Assembly (NCBI RefSeq): GCF_900104535.1
Contig: NZ_LT629710.1
Span: 682,001 to 746,000 of the forward strand
Source: Nakamurella panacisegetis
GTDB taxonomy: Bacteria > Actinomycetota > Actinomycetes > Mycobacteriales > Nakamurellaceae
DNA length: 64,000 nucleotides
Reading direction: 5' to 3'
This document shows, in pieces, positions 1-8,900 of the stretch. The notes below the pieces were generated by a model. It was not told the DNA's origin. It did not search any database and saw only the letters and a program-made list of their open reading frames with translations. Position 1 is the first letter of the stretch. Each line of letters starts with the position of its first letter. The position numbers were made by a program, and so were the translations under genes.

Positions 1-1077
1 GGACAGCGGGATGAAGACGGCCCCGATCAGGTAGAGGAAGTTCTCGTACTGGGACACGTCGACGGTGAGCGCGAGCACCGTCGTACCCGCCCCGATCAGC
101 ACGGTCAGGATCCGCCGATCCCAACGCGGGGCCATGTTCTGGATCGAGACAGCGGTGGAGTAGACGTTCGCGAACGACTGATCGGTCTCCCGCAGCACCA
201 GGATCGCGAAGGCCACCGTGCCCAACGGGAGGGTCAGGAACAGATCGGGGATCTGATCTCCGTTGCTCGAGCCGAGCTGGGTCAGAGCCACCACGCCGAT
301 CAACAGACAGGCGACCTGGGTCACCCCGTATCCGAGGAAGCCGCCGGCGAAAGCCGAACGGGCGCTGCGGGAATGACGCGAGTAGTCGGCCCCGAGCGGG
401 ACCCAGGAGATGGTCAGGGCGATGACCGCGTCGACCGCGAGCCAGAATCCGCCCCAGGAACCGGTGATCGCGCCGGTCGGACGGCGCAGCAGGCCGACAG
501 CAAGAACGATCATCGACAGCACGACCAGGACGGAGACGTACTTGCGCAGTACCCGGATGGCGCCGAGCGGCCGGAGGGTGAGCCCGGTGGTGACGGCGCC
601 GGCGACGACGACACAGAGCCAGGACGGCAGGTGACCGCGGGAAAGGGCCTGCAGTCCACTGGAAATGACGAACAACTCGAACACAGCCCAGCCCAGGCAC
701 TGTGCGATGTTCAGCACGGTCGGGACGAACGAGGCCTTGGCCCCGAGCAGTCCGCGGAGAAGCACCATGGCCGGCGCCCCGGTCCGGGCTCCGAGCACCA
801 GCGTCGCCCCGAGGATCAACCCGCCGAGTACCGATCCGGTGACGATGGCGACGATCGCCGCTGTGAGCCCGAGCGGCGACGCGCCGGACGGCTGCAGGAC
901 GGCGACCGCCCCGGCGAAACCGAGGAGGCTGACCCCGAGGTTGCCCCACAGCCCCAGCTGGTCGAGCAGGCCCAGGGTGCGGGGGGCGGCCTCGGTGAGG
1001 GTGTGCGGCGCCTCGTCTGGAGGGGCCACCGACGATGCAGCCGATGGTCGGGACGATCTGGATACAGATGTGGACAT
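1..1077 (-). CDS. cytX: NCS1-family permease, CytX-like hydroxymethylpyrimidine transporter (3' end outside window)
   Basis: Integral membrane importer of the nucleobase:cation symporter-1 (CodB/CytX) family. The reading frame starts with ATG at 1077 and stays open to base 1 (359 codons seen). It is rich in hydrophobic helices, and the C-terminal part seen here contains the family-typical stretch SQYENFLYLIGAVFIPLS. An internal segment with DYSRHSRS and QSFANVYSTAVS also fits the family. The gene is preceded on the same strand by a TPP riboswitch. In established cases this marks transport of the thiamine pyrimidine precursor (HMP) rather than cytosine. Substrate is therefore inferred from the riboswitch. 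The N-terminus (MSTSVSRSSRPSAASS) is an unusual Ser-rich cytosolic extension, so a start further inside is possible. Confidence 0.85.
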   Translation of the reverse strand, partial: MSTSVSRSSRPSAASSVAPPDEAPHTLTEAAPRTLGLLDQLGLWGNLGVSLLGFAGAVAVLQPSGASPLGLTAAIVAIVTGSVLGGLILGATLVLGARTGAPAMVLLRGLLGAKASFVPTVLNIAQCLGWAVFELFVISSGLQALSRGHLPSWLCVVVAGAVTTGLTLRPLGAIRVLRKYVSVLVVLSMIVLAVGLLRRPTGAITGSWGGFWLAVDAVIALTISWVPLGADYSRHSRSARSAFAGGFLGYGVTQVACLLIGVVALTQLGSSNGDQIPDLFLTLPLGTVAFAILVLRETDQSFANVYSTAVSIQNMAPRWDRRILTVLIGAGTTVLALTVDVSQYENFLYLIGAVFIPLS

Positions 1078-1086
1078 GACAGCCAA

Positions 1087-1203
1087 CCTCTCCCTGCGCC
1101 GGTACTAGCCGGATCAGGTTCAAGCGGTCGGTGGCCTGGGCGGATTCGATGTTTCCGCCGCTCGTCCACCCTCTCAGCCCGATCTGCGGGCTCCCGCGGG
1201 ATG
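1087..1203 (-). promoter_or_regulatory. TPP (THI-box) riboswitch upstream of the CytX-like permease
   Basis: Read on the minus strand, the leader contains the conserved THI-box cores GGGCTGAGAGGG near 1173 and ACCTGATCCGGCTAGTACCGG near 1115-1097, followed by GCGCAGGGAG directly before the gene. These are the pyrophosphate- and pyrimidine-sensing helices of the thiamine pyrophosphate aptamer. The first codon of the permease lies about 10-20 bases after the GGGAG element, so translational control by sequestering the ribosome site is likely. Exact ends are approximate. Confidence 0.93.
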
Positions 1204-1312
1204 CGATCAGTGTAGGGGGATCGGTGCCCGTCCGCGGCACCGTCCCGGTCCGGCACCGTCCCGGTGAACCGGTGGCCCCACCGAGAAGCCGGGCCGCGTC
1301 ACCGGCGGTGGC

Positions 1313-2446
1313 TCACCCGTGCGGCTGCGGATCGGCCTCGACCCGGGCCGGGCTGACCTGGATGGTGGCGGCGGCCAGGCGACGCACCCCGGCCAGCAGG
1401 TGGGCCTCGGCGTGATCGGCGATCTGGTGCGCCTCCTGCACGGTGAGCGCCGGATCGACGGTGATCTCGGCCTCGGCCCGCAGGGTGTGCCCGATCCAGC
1501 GCAACCTGAGCTCGCGGATCTGTCGCACCCCGTCGACCGTGCCGATCGCCGCGGCGGCCAGGTCCACCACACCGGGATCGACCGCGTCCATGAGACGGGC
1601 CCCGACCTGACGGATCGCCGACCGGAGCACTCCGAGGATGGCGACCATGATCAGCAGTCCGACCACCGGGTCGGCCCAACGCCAGCCGAGGGCGACGCCG
1701 CCGGCGCCGAGCAGGACGGCCAGACTGGTGAATCCGTCGGTGCGGGCGTGCAGGCCGTCGGCGACCAGTGCGGCCGATCCGATCTGGCGCCCGACCCGGA
1801 TCCGGTAGCGGGCCACGATCTCGTTGCCCAGGAAGCCGATCAGTCCGGCCCCGGCCACCGCCCAGAGGTGCGACACCGGCTGCGGATGGATGAGCCGGGC
1901 GATGGCCTCGTATCCGGCCAGAACGCTGGACAGCAGCATCATGGCGATGACGAACAGCCCGCCGATGTCCTCGGCGCGGCCGTAACCGTAGGTGTGGCGC
2001 TTGTTCGGCGGTCGACGGACCAACGTGAACGCGATCAGCAGGGGCACTGCGGTCAGTGCGTCGGCGACGTTGTGCAGCGTGTCGCCCAACAGGGCGATGG
2101 AGCCGGACAGCAGCACCACCACGCCCTGGATGGCGGCCGTGAGACCCAGCCCGATGAGGCTGATCACAAGGGCCCGTCGGCCCGCACTGTCGGCCTCCAG
2201 CGCGTCGTCGATGGCGTCGACCGTGTCGTGGGAATGCCCGCCGACCAGTTCCGACAGCCAATGCCTGATCGATGACCACGGGGAACTCACGTCGTGTGAG
2301 TGGCCGTGCTCGTGCGAGTGGCCGTGTTCGTGCTCGTCGTGATTGGCGTGGCTGTGCCCGTGCTCATCGTGGTCGTGGTCGTGCTCGTGCTCGGCTGCCG
2401 CGGGTAGGTCGAGGTCGGAATGCTCGCGGACAACAAGGTGACTCAT
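1313..2446 (-). CDS. Cation diffusion facilitator, zinc exporter type with His-rich N-terminus
   Basis: A 377-residue CDF transporter expected to export Zn2+ (possibly Co2+/Cd2+) in exchange for protons. Residues about 18-52 are a His/Asp/Glu-rich cytosolic loop (many HDH, HGHSH units), typical of zinc-handling members. Six membrane helices follow. The two metal-binding signatures HxxxD are seen as LHNVADAL in TM2 and LHARTDGF in TM5. A C-terminal cytoplasmic domain (about residues 290-370) resembles the CDF dimerisation domain. The gene is divergent from an ArsR-type regulator that starts about 100 bp away, the classical arrangement for metal-responsive efflux. The C-terminus PQPHG may add a ligand. 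Zinc specificity is inferred. Confidence 0.92.
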   Translation of the reverse strand: MSHLVVREHSDLDLPAAAEHEHDHDHDEHGHSHANHDEHEHGHSHEHGHSHDVSSPWSSIRHWLSELVGGHSHDTVDAIDDALEADSAGRRALVISLIGLGLTAAIQGVVVLLSGSIALLGDTLHNVADALTAVPLLIAFTLVRRPPNKRHTYGYGRAEDIGGLFVIAMMLLSSVLAGYEAIARLIHPQPVSHLWAVAGAGLIGFLGNEIVARYRIRVGRQIGSAALVADGLHARTDGFTSLAVLLGAGGVALGWRWADPVVGLLIMVAILGVLRSAIRQVGARLMDAVDPGVVDLAAAAIGTVDGVRQIRELRLRWIGHTLRAEAEITVDPALTVQEAHQIADHAEAHLLAGVRRLAAATIQVSPARVEADPQPHG

Positions 2447-2489
2447 CAGGTGACTCGTTTCGCCGGGCCGGTTGGGTTCGCCGTCATAC

Positions 2490-2520
2490 TATCGTCATCT
2501 TCGCATCCGTGAAGGTATGA
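2490..2520. promoter_or_regulatory. Possible operator between CDF exporter and ArsR regulator
   Basis: The 98-bp divergent spacer contains an interrupted inverted repeat CTTC (2499-2502), eight bases, GAAG (2511-2514), with looser outward symmetry (CAT / TATG). ArsR/SmtB proteins bind imperfect palindromes of this kind near divergent promoters. The repeat is short, so this is only a candidate. Confidence 0.35.
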
Positions 2521-2544
2521 AGGTGGTCGGCTAGGGTGAGATGT

Positions 2545-2913
2545 ATGACCGTCCCCGCGACCACGGATGCCGTTGCCGCGGTCGGCGGTCCCCACCCGGA
2601 GAATCCGTCACCGGCCCAGGTGGACGCAGCCGTGGTTTCGTTCGCGATGCTGGCCGATCCGACCCGGGTGCGCATGTTGTGGGCCATGTCCTCCCGCGAG
2701 ATGGACGTGGCCAGCCTGGCCGCCGCAGCCGGCTGCCGGCCGACCGTGGCCAGCCAGCATCTGTCGAAGCTCCGGTTGGCCGGTCTGGTCGAAGGCACCC
2801 GCGAGGGGCGCCGGATCGTCTATCGGCTGCGCGGCGGGCACGTCCGCAATCTGTTGCGGGAAGCGATGTTCCAGGCCGACCACCAGATCACCGGCGAGCC
2901 CGTCCACGACTGA
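2545..2913 (+). CDS. ArsR/SmtB-family winged-helix metal regulator
   Basis: A 122-residue ArsR-family repressor. The winged-helix core spans about residues 25-105: ADPTRVRMLWAMSSREMDV, then the recognition helix region CRPTVASQHLSKLRLAGLV, and the wing TREGRRIVYRL. The family normally represses metal efflux genes and releases DNA on metal binding. The neighbouring divergent CDF exporter makes zinc or a similar ion the likely effector. A cysteine (GCRPTVASQH) precedes the recognition helix, and C-terminal His residues (DHQ, VHD) could be metal ligands. Start chosen at the ATG at 2545 because AGGGTGAG lies just upstream; an in-frame GTG at 2536 is the alternative. Confidence 0.9.
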   Translation: MTVPATTDAVAAVGGPHPENPSPAQVDAAVVSFAMLADPTRVRMLWAMSSREMDVASLAAAAGCRPTVASQHLSKLRLAGLVEGTREGRRIVYRLRGGHVRNLLREAMFQADHQITGEPVHD

Positions 2914-2938
2914 GCGCGGCCGCGGGACCGCGCGTCGT

Positions 2939-3511
2939 TCACACCTCGCGCAGGAACCGCACCGTGCGGTCGAGCAGCAGTTCAGTGGCGTCGGGGTCGT
3001 AGTCGGGCAGTGATCGGCCGACGAACAGGTGGCGATCACCCGGGTAGAGGAACAATTCAGCATCCGGCGCCGAGCTGACGAGCTCGCGGGCCGCCTCCAG
3101 ATCGCCCTCGCCGGTGAAGATGGGGTCGGCCGCCATGCCGTGGATCCGCACCGGCACCTCCGGCGGCCAGCCCCCGAATTCACCCGCCGGCAGACAGGAG
3201 CCCATGAAGACCGCCCCCCGGGCACCGGGCCGGGTCTGGGCCAGGTTCTGCGCGGGCATCACGCCCAAGGAGAACCCGATGTACACCAGGGCTTCCGGCA
3301 GCTCGGCGGCGGCCCGCACCCCGAGCTTCATCAACTCCTCGAACCCGACGCCACCGGCGTAGGCCAGCCCGTCGTCGAGCACATCGAAGGTGTGCCCGTC
3401 GTACAGATCGGGGGTGTGGACGGTGTTCCCGGCGGCGCGGAGCACGTCCGCAAGGGCCACCACGCCGGGAGTCAGCCCCTGGGCGTGATGGAACAGCAGC
3501 ACTTCGGCCAT
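2939..3511 (-). CDS. Dienelactone-hydrolase-family alpha/beta hydrolase
   Basis: A 190-residue single-domain hydrolase of the DLH family. The N-terminus AEVLLFHHAQGLTPGV carries the typical oxyanion-hole strand, and PDLYDGHTFD is a family hallmark. The likely triad is Ser81 in GFSLGV, Asp129 in AADPIF and His161 in GDRHLF. True dienelactone hydrolases have Cys as nucleophile, so Ser here points to a generic esterase/hydrolase rather than chlorocatechol breakdown. It ends convergently with the ArsR gene; a GC hairpin at about 2914-2933 lies between the two stops. Substrate unknown. Confidence 0.87.
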   Translation of the reverse strand: MAEVLLFHHAQGLTPGVVALADVLRAAGNTVHTPDLYDGHTFDVLDDGLAYAGGVGFEELMKLGVRAAAELPEALVYIGFSLGVMPAQNLAQTRPGARGAVFMGSCLPAGEFGGWPPEVPVRIHGMAADPIFTGEGDLEAARELVSSAPDAELFLYPGDRHLFVGRSLPDYDPDATELLLDRTVRFLREV

Positions 3512-3621
3512 GACGTGCCTCTCCGAAGACGGCGGACGGATCGAGGTCGGAGAAATCCTAGGCGGGGCCGGGCGATCGTGCTCGATTGGGTCAGATCGGG
3601 ATCCGGCCGGATACTTCCCTC

Positions 3622-4551
3622 ATGCACAGTGGAATATCGCGACGGGCCCTGATCGGGGTGGGCCTGGCGTTCACCGCGGCGGTCGCGGCCGCGTGCACCT
3701 CGGCCATCCGGTCCGGTCCCCCGGCCCCCTCGCCGGACGTCGCCGCGACCGGCCCCGGGTCGGCCTCCGCGGCGTTATCGGTCCCCCGGGTGAACTCATC
3801 GCCCGCCCGGCCACGGGCGACCACGACCCCCGGCACCACGACCGCGTCGACTCCCGGCCGCTCGACCGCGTCCCGGCCGTCGTCCCGCCCGGCAGCCCCT
3901 CCCACCCGGACCAGCCGGACCGCCCCGACGTCGACCCGGCCCCCCGGCGGACCGGCGGAACAGATCTCCCACGGTCCGACCGACCGGGGTCAGGTCGCCC
4001 TGACCTTTCACGGCGCCGGCGACACCGGCCTGGCCCGCCAGATCCTGCAGATCGCCCGGCAGAAGAAGGCCCTGATCACGGTCATGGCCGTCGGGACGTG
4101 GCTGGCCGAGAACCCGGAGATCGGGCCGGCGATCGTGGCCGGCGGTCACGAGATGGGCAATCACACCTGGTCGCACCAGGACATCAACTCGCTGTCGGCC
4201 ACCGATGTGACGGCCGAGATCGTCCGCTGCCGGGATCTGCTGCGTTCGCAGATCGGGTCGGCCGGCCGCTACTTCCGGCAGTCCCAGTCGCCCACCGCGA
4301 ATGCACTGGTGCGCAGGGAGGCCGGGGCAGCGGGTTACGCCACGTGCCTGTCGTACGACCTGGACTCCATGGACTGGACCGATCCTGGGGCCTCGGCGAT
4401 CCGGGCCAACGTCCGCGAGGCTCGCGCCGGTTCGATCGTGAGCATGCACCTGGGACACCAGGGCACCGTCGACGCACTGCCCGGCATCCTGGACGATCTG
4501 CGATCCCGGCACCTGACGGCCGTCACGGTGAGCACTCTGCTCCGCGGCTGA
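3622..4551 (+). CDS. Lipid-anchored polysaccharide deacetylase-like (NodB-fold) protein with altered motif 1
   Basis: Predicted 309-residue exported carbohydrate esterase 4 family protein. Residues 1-25 (SRR...AAVAAAC) form a lipoprotein signal with Cys25 as likely lipid anchor. Residues 30-118 are a Pro/Ser/Thr-rich linker spanning the wall. Residues about 124-309 are the NodB domain. The metal-binding HxxxH is present (NHTWSH, His181 and His185). The usual TFDDGP catalytic motif, however, reads TFHGAGD (128-134), so the canonical base Asp is missing or displaced to Asp134. It may act on peptidoglycan or another polymer with changed chemistry, or be a non-catalytic binder. ATG at 3622 is preferred because it begins directly at the signal peptide; an upstream in-frame GTG at 3586 is less likely. 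Confidence 0.85.
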   Translation: MHSGISRRALIGVGLAFTAAVAAACTSAIRSGPPAPSPDVAATGPGSASAALSVPRVNSSPARPRATTTPGTTTASTPGRSTASRPSSRPAAPPTRTSRTAPTSTRPPGGPAEQISHGPTDRGQVALTFHGAGDTGLARQILQIARQKKALITVMAVGTWLAENPEIGPAIVAGGHEMGNHTWSHQDINSLSATDVTAEIVRCRDLLRSQIGSAGRYFRQSQSPTANALVRREAGAAGYATCLSYDLDSMDWTDPGASAIRANVREARAGSIVSMHLGHQGTVDALPGILDDLRSRHLTAVTVSTLLRG

Positions 4552-4569
4552 TCGGCCGGGCTCACCCGG

Positions 4570-5922
4570 TCAGCGGGTGATGCCGGTGTGCCCCAGGCTG
4601 TATCGCCCGGGTATGGGCATCAGGGCCAGCCCGTGCGGCTCGTCCCCGACCGGTATCCGGGCCAGCAGGTGACCGTTGCGCGTGTCGAACACGTAGACCA
4701 CGCTGTTATACCGACCCGAGACCCACAGCTGACTTCCGTCTGCGCTGACGTTGCCCATGTCCGGGCTGCCGCCGCCCGGGATGACCCAGGTGGTCAGCAG
4801 AGCGCCGGTCCGCGAGTTCAGGACGCTGATCGTGCCCGCCAGCCGGTTGGTCACGTACAGCTCGGATGCATCCCGGCTCAGATACAGGCCGTGCGCTCCC
4901 CGACCGGTCGCGATGTGCCGCAGCACCTTTCGCGCCGCGCCGTCGAGCACCCAGACGCCGTTGGAGTCGGAATCGGCGATGTAGTAGGCACTCCCGTCAG
5001 GAGCCAGCTTGATGTCCTGCGGCCCCATCATGGTGTTGCGGACCGGCATGTCGATCAACCGCTCCACCCGGTGGGTGACGATGTCGACCACCGCCACCCG
5101 CCCGGCGAACTCGCAGGTGAACACGGCCGTGCGACCGTCGGGACTGAAGTCGGCGTGGTCGATCCCGGCGCACCCCGGAATCGAGGTGGTGTCGTGCACC
5201 TTCCAGGTCACCGGGTCGTACCAGATGAGTTGGCGATACTCCTCGGCAACGGAGATGGCATATCGGCCGTCCGGCGTGAAGTACATGTTGTACGGGTCCT
5301 TGACCGGTATCTCCCGCCCGCACTCGCCGGTCCGCGGGTCGATGACCCTGATGTGATTGCCGACGTCGTCGGTCGCGTACAGCTTCGTCAGATCGTAGGA
5401 GGGGACGACGTGCTGAATCTCGATGCCGACGTGACACTTCCGGATCACCGCGTGGGTGCGCTGGTCGATCACCCAGACGTCGCCCGATCGGTTGTGCGGA
5501 ACGTAGGCGTACGGCGGATCCCCGGCCACCGCGGCGCTGAGCCGCCCGGCGGCCGCGTCGGCGTACACGTTGTGCGGATCGGCGACCGGCGGCATGCCGG
5601 GTAGACCTCCGGCCGCGCCGGCCTTCGTGGTGGGGTGCGGCGACGACAGCGGGATCCGACCCGGGCTGGACGGCGGAGTCCGGCCCGGAACCGACGAGGC
5701 CGGAGTACTGGGTGTGGATGGACCGCTGCCCGGTGCCGCCGCCCGGGTACCCAGCGCGGTCGCGGTGGTGCTCTCGGGTGTCGTCACCGGGTGTACCGCG
5801 GATTCCTGGGCCTTGGCCCCGGCGCTGGTGCACGAGGCCATGAGCAGCCCGGCGGCCACCAGCCAGGCCAGCCGTTGCGCACCGGTTCGGTTTCGTCGCT
5901 CCGTGGTCCGGATCTGCATCAC
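4570..5922 (-). CDS. YVTN-type beta-propeller lipoprotein
   Basis: A 450-residue exported protein. The N-terminus (basic region, then LAWLVAAGLLMASC) is a lipoprotein signal peptide. A Ser/Thr/Pro-rich linker covers about residues 38-105. The rest is a beta-propeller built from roughly 40-residue repeats with YVTN-like units such as SELYVTNRLAGTISVLNSRTG, SQLWVSGRYNSVVYVFDTRNG and SAYYIADSDSNGVWVLD. Such surface propellers bind proteins or ligands; some accompany redox enzymes. No catalytic residues are apparent. It converges on the deacetylase gene; a perfect short hairpin TCACCCG / CGGGTGA at 4562-4580 overlaps its stop and may end transcription from both sides. Specific function unknown. 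Confidence 0.87.
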   Translation of the reverse strand: MMQIRTTERRNRTGAQRLAWLVAAGLLMASCTSAGAKAQESAVHPVTTPESTTATALGTRAAAPGSGPSTPSTPASSVPGRTPPSSPGRIPLSSPHPTTKAGAAGGLPGMPPVADPHNVYADAAAGRLSAAVAGDPPYAYVPHNRSGDVWVIDQRTHAVIRKCHVGIEIQHVVPSYDLTKLYATDDVGNHIRVIDPRTGECGREIPVKDPYNMYFTPDGRYAISVAEEYRQLIWYDPVTWKVHDTTSIPGCAGIDHADFSPDGRTAVFTCEFAGRVAVVDIVTHRVERLIDMPVRNTMMGPQDIKLAPDGSAYYIADSDSNGVWVLDGAARKVLRHIATGRGAHGLYLSRDASELYVTNRLAGTISVLNSRTGALLTTWVIPGGGSPDMGNVSADGSQLWVSGRYNSVVYVFDTRNGHLLARIPVGDEPHGLALMPIPGRYSLGHTGITR

Positions 5923-5964
5923 GGGGCCAACCCTATGCGGCCCGGCCCCGACCCGCTCCCAGGG

Positions 5965-8900
5965 TCAGGACGCTGCGGTGAGAGCCAACTGCACCTGTCC
6001 GGTTGCCGCGTCGCCCGGATCGAGGACAACGGTGAAGGTCCCGGTGGCCGGCAACGCGACCGGGTCGATGCCGCTGGCCCCGCCGACCAGGCACCCGGTG
6101 GTCACGACGGCACCGGACGCGTCCAGCAGCCGGAGCTGACCGCAGTCGGCCGGCAGGGTGGAGCCGGAGGCGATGACCGCCACCTTCTGGCCGGCAGTGC
6201 CCTGGAAGGTGAACCGGGAGATCGCACCCGGTTGGGCCACGGACGCCGTGACGGGCGGCCCACCGAGGGCGATGGTGCCCTGCTGGTCGATGTCGCGGAT
6301 CACCCGGAGCCGGACCGCGCCGATGCCGGCGTCGGCCGGATCCAGCACCACCGAGTACGTCCCGTCATCGGGCAGCAGGGTCGCGTCCACCTGACCCTTG
6401 CCATCCAGCACGCATCCGGTGTCGAGGACGTTCCCGGATGGCCCCCGGAGCGACAGATCGCCGCATTGACCCGGAACGGTGGCTGAATCGGCCCGTACGA
6501 ACACCTTCTCCCCGGCCGACGCCGCGAAGCTCAGCCTGGCCACCGCCCCCGGCTGGGACACGGTCGCCGCCACGGCCGGGCCGTCCACCTGGATGGTCCC
6601 GACCTGGTCGACGGCCCGGGTCAGGCGGACCTGGACCCCGCCGGTGGCCGCCCCGGCCGGATCAAGCACGAAGGCGTATGTCCCGGTGGCCGGCAAAGTC
6701 GTCCGGTCGATCGACCCCTGCCCGTCGATCACGCATCCGCTGGCCAGCACGTCGTCGTTCGGGTCGTGGATGGCGATCACTCCGCAGGCACTGGACAACG
6801 TGGCCGTCGGGATGTTGACGTAGACCACGTCCCCTTTGGTCCCGGCGAAGGTCAGGCGACCGACGCCTCCGGCCGCAGTGACCCCGACCGCCACCGGCGG
6901 CCCGTCGATGGTCAGTACGCCCCGCTGGTCGGAGGCCGAGACCAGCCTCATGGTCACCGTTCCGGTGACGCCGGCCGGTGGAGCGACCACCACCTGGTAG
7001 GCACCGTCGGCCGGCAAGGTGACGGCGTCGATGCCCCCGGTTCCGTTGATGATGCACCCGGTGGCCAACGACTTCCCGGTGCTGTCCTGCAAGCTCAATT
7101 GCCCACACGCCGACGGCAGGGTGCTGGCGACGACGTCGACGTAGAGCTTCTGCCCGGCCCGGCCCGTGAACGGCACCGTGGTCCTCGACCCGGACGGCGT
7201 GATCGCGACGGTGGTACCGCTGCCGTCCATCCGGAAGCTGGTGGCGACGGCTTGCGTCAGTTGGGATGCCGCCAGCAGGCCGGGGTTGCCGGTGTTGGCC
7301 AGGTCCAGGACACAGTTCTCCAGCGTGACCGGATCGGTGATCCCGTTCGCGGTGCACACTGCGCGGGCCCACGCGGACCGGGACGACGGGGCGGCGGAGC
7401 GGTCGGGGAACGTGCGGTCGGTGTAGGTCGTCGTGCTCGTGCCGGTGGAGTAGGTGAACAGGGATTCCGCCTGCTTGATCCGCAGACTGTCGGCGAACCC
7501 GGGGTAGAGGACGTCGTAGCTCGGGGCGGAGGATCCGGCCGCGGCGGGCAGGTCGTTGGACGGGTTGCCGTCGGCGTCGCCGAGCAGTCCCGTCAAGCGT
7601 CCGTAGTGGGCCGCCGACGGCACCACGATCAGGGTCAGGGTGCGGCTGAAGAGCGTTACCAGGACATAGGACCCGTCAGGCCAGTCGATGGTCAGGAACG
7701 GGCCGGCCGCCCTCGGCGTGTAGATGAGGTCGCCGCCCCTGGGCAGGGATCCGCCCGTCAGCGGGTGCGGCGACCCGTTGACCAGCACCGCCATCTGTCC
7801 GTTGGCCACGGTCACCTCGACCCGGTCGCCGGCCACGTTGGCCGCCATGGCGGTATTGACGCCGACCAGTCGGCTACCCGGCCAGGGTTGTGCACGGACC
7901 TGGATCTGGAACGCGGTGGCCGGGTCGGCCGCGGTGTCCCGGGTGACGACGAACTCCCCGGCCGCCTGGAAGTCGAAGCGGCGCCCGTCGAACGAGGTGA
8001 CGTGCGGGTCGGCCGTCGTCTGGCCCTGTTTGGCCGGCGGGGTCGGGCAGCCACGGGTCGGATGGCACAGCGGGTCGCTGGGCTTCGGCGGCCGGCACCC
8101 GCCGGGCGGCAGGGTGTTCGGTCCGTACTGCTTGCGGAGCGGTTCGTTCTTGCTCGCCCGGAGCTTGTTCTCCGCGTCGGTGGCGTGCACCTCCTTGATC
8201 GCGATGCCGGTCGGATTGCCGGCCTGGTCGAAGCATTCGTGGACGTCGACGCCCTGCGGAGTGGTGTCCTCGAAGGCGTGGTACATCTCGTGGTACAGCT
8301 CGTCACACGGCACCCGGGCCACGTGCCCACTCAGCTCAGAGGTGTCGGTCGGGTTCCAGTAGATGAAGATGTTGTTGGGGTCCAACCGGTTCTCCCCGTT
8401 GCTGCCCGACGTGTCCAGGTTGACGCTCACGTGCACGGCCGGATTGTTCAGGGTGCCCATGATGCCGGCCGGGTCGCCGCCGGGCGCGTTGAAGCCGGCG
8501 ACGCAGGCGGCCACGGCGCCGGCCGCCGATCCGGCTCCGGTCACGGTGGCCGCCGCTCTGGGAGGCGGGGCGGCCACCGCGGCGGCCGCGGCCAACAGGA
8601 TCACGCCCAGGGCCCCCGCGCCGATGCGCCGCCGGCGAGCCCGGCGGGTGAGCAACAGAACGGCGACCGCAAGCAACACCAGGGACACGGCCGCGATCAC
8701 CGCCCACCGCTTCCAGGACATGCCGCCGCTGTCCGCGGGCCCGGGGGCGGCCGCGGCCCGTCCGGTGGCGGCCGAGGAAGTGGAAGCGCCTGCCGGGAAG
8801 GAGGTTCCGGTCGCCGCCGTCCCGCTCGCCGAATCCGAACCGGGCACGCACAGCGGCGCCCCGGAGACCGTGATGTCCGGCGGGCTGTAGGCCGCCCGGA

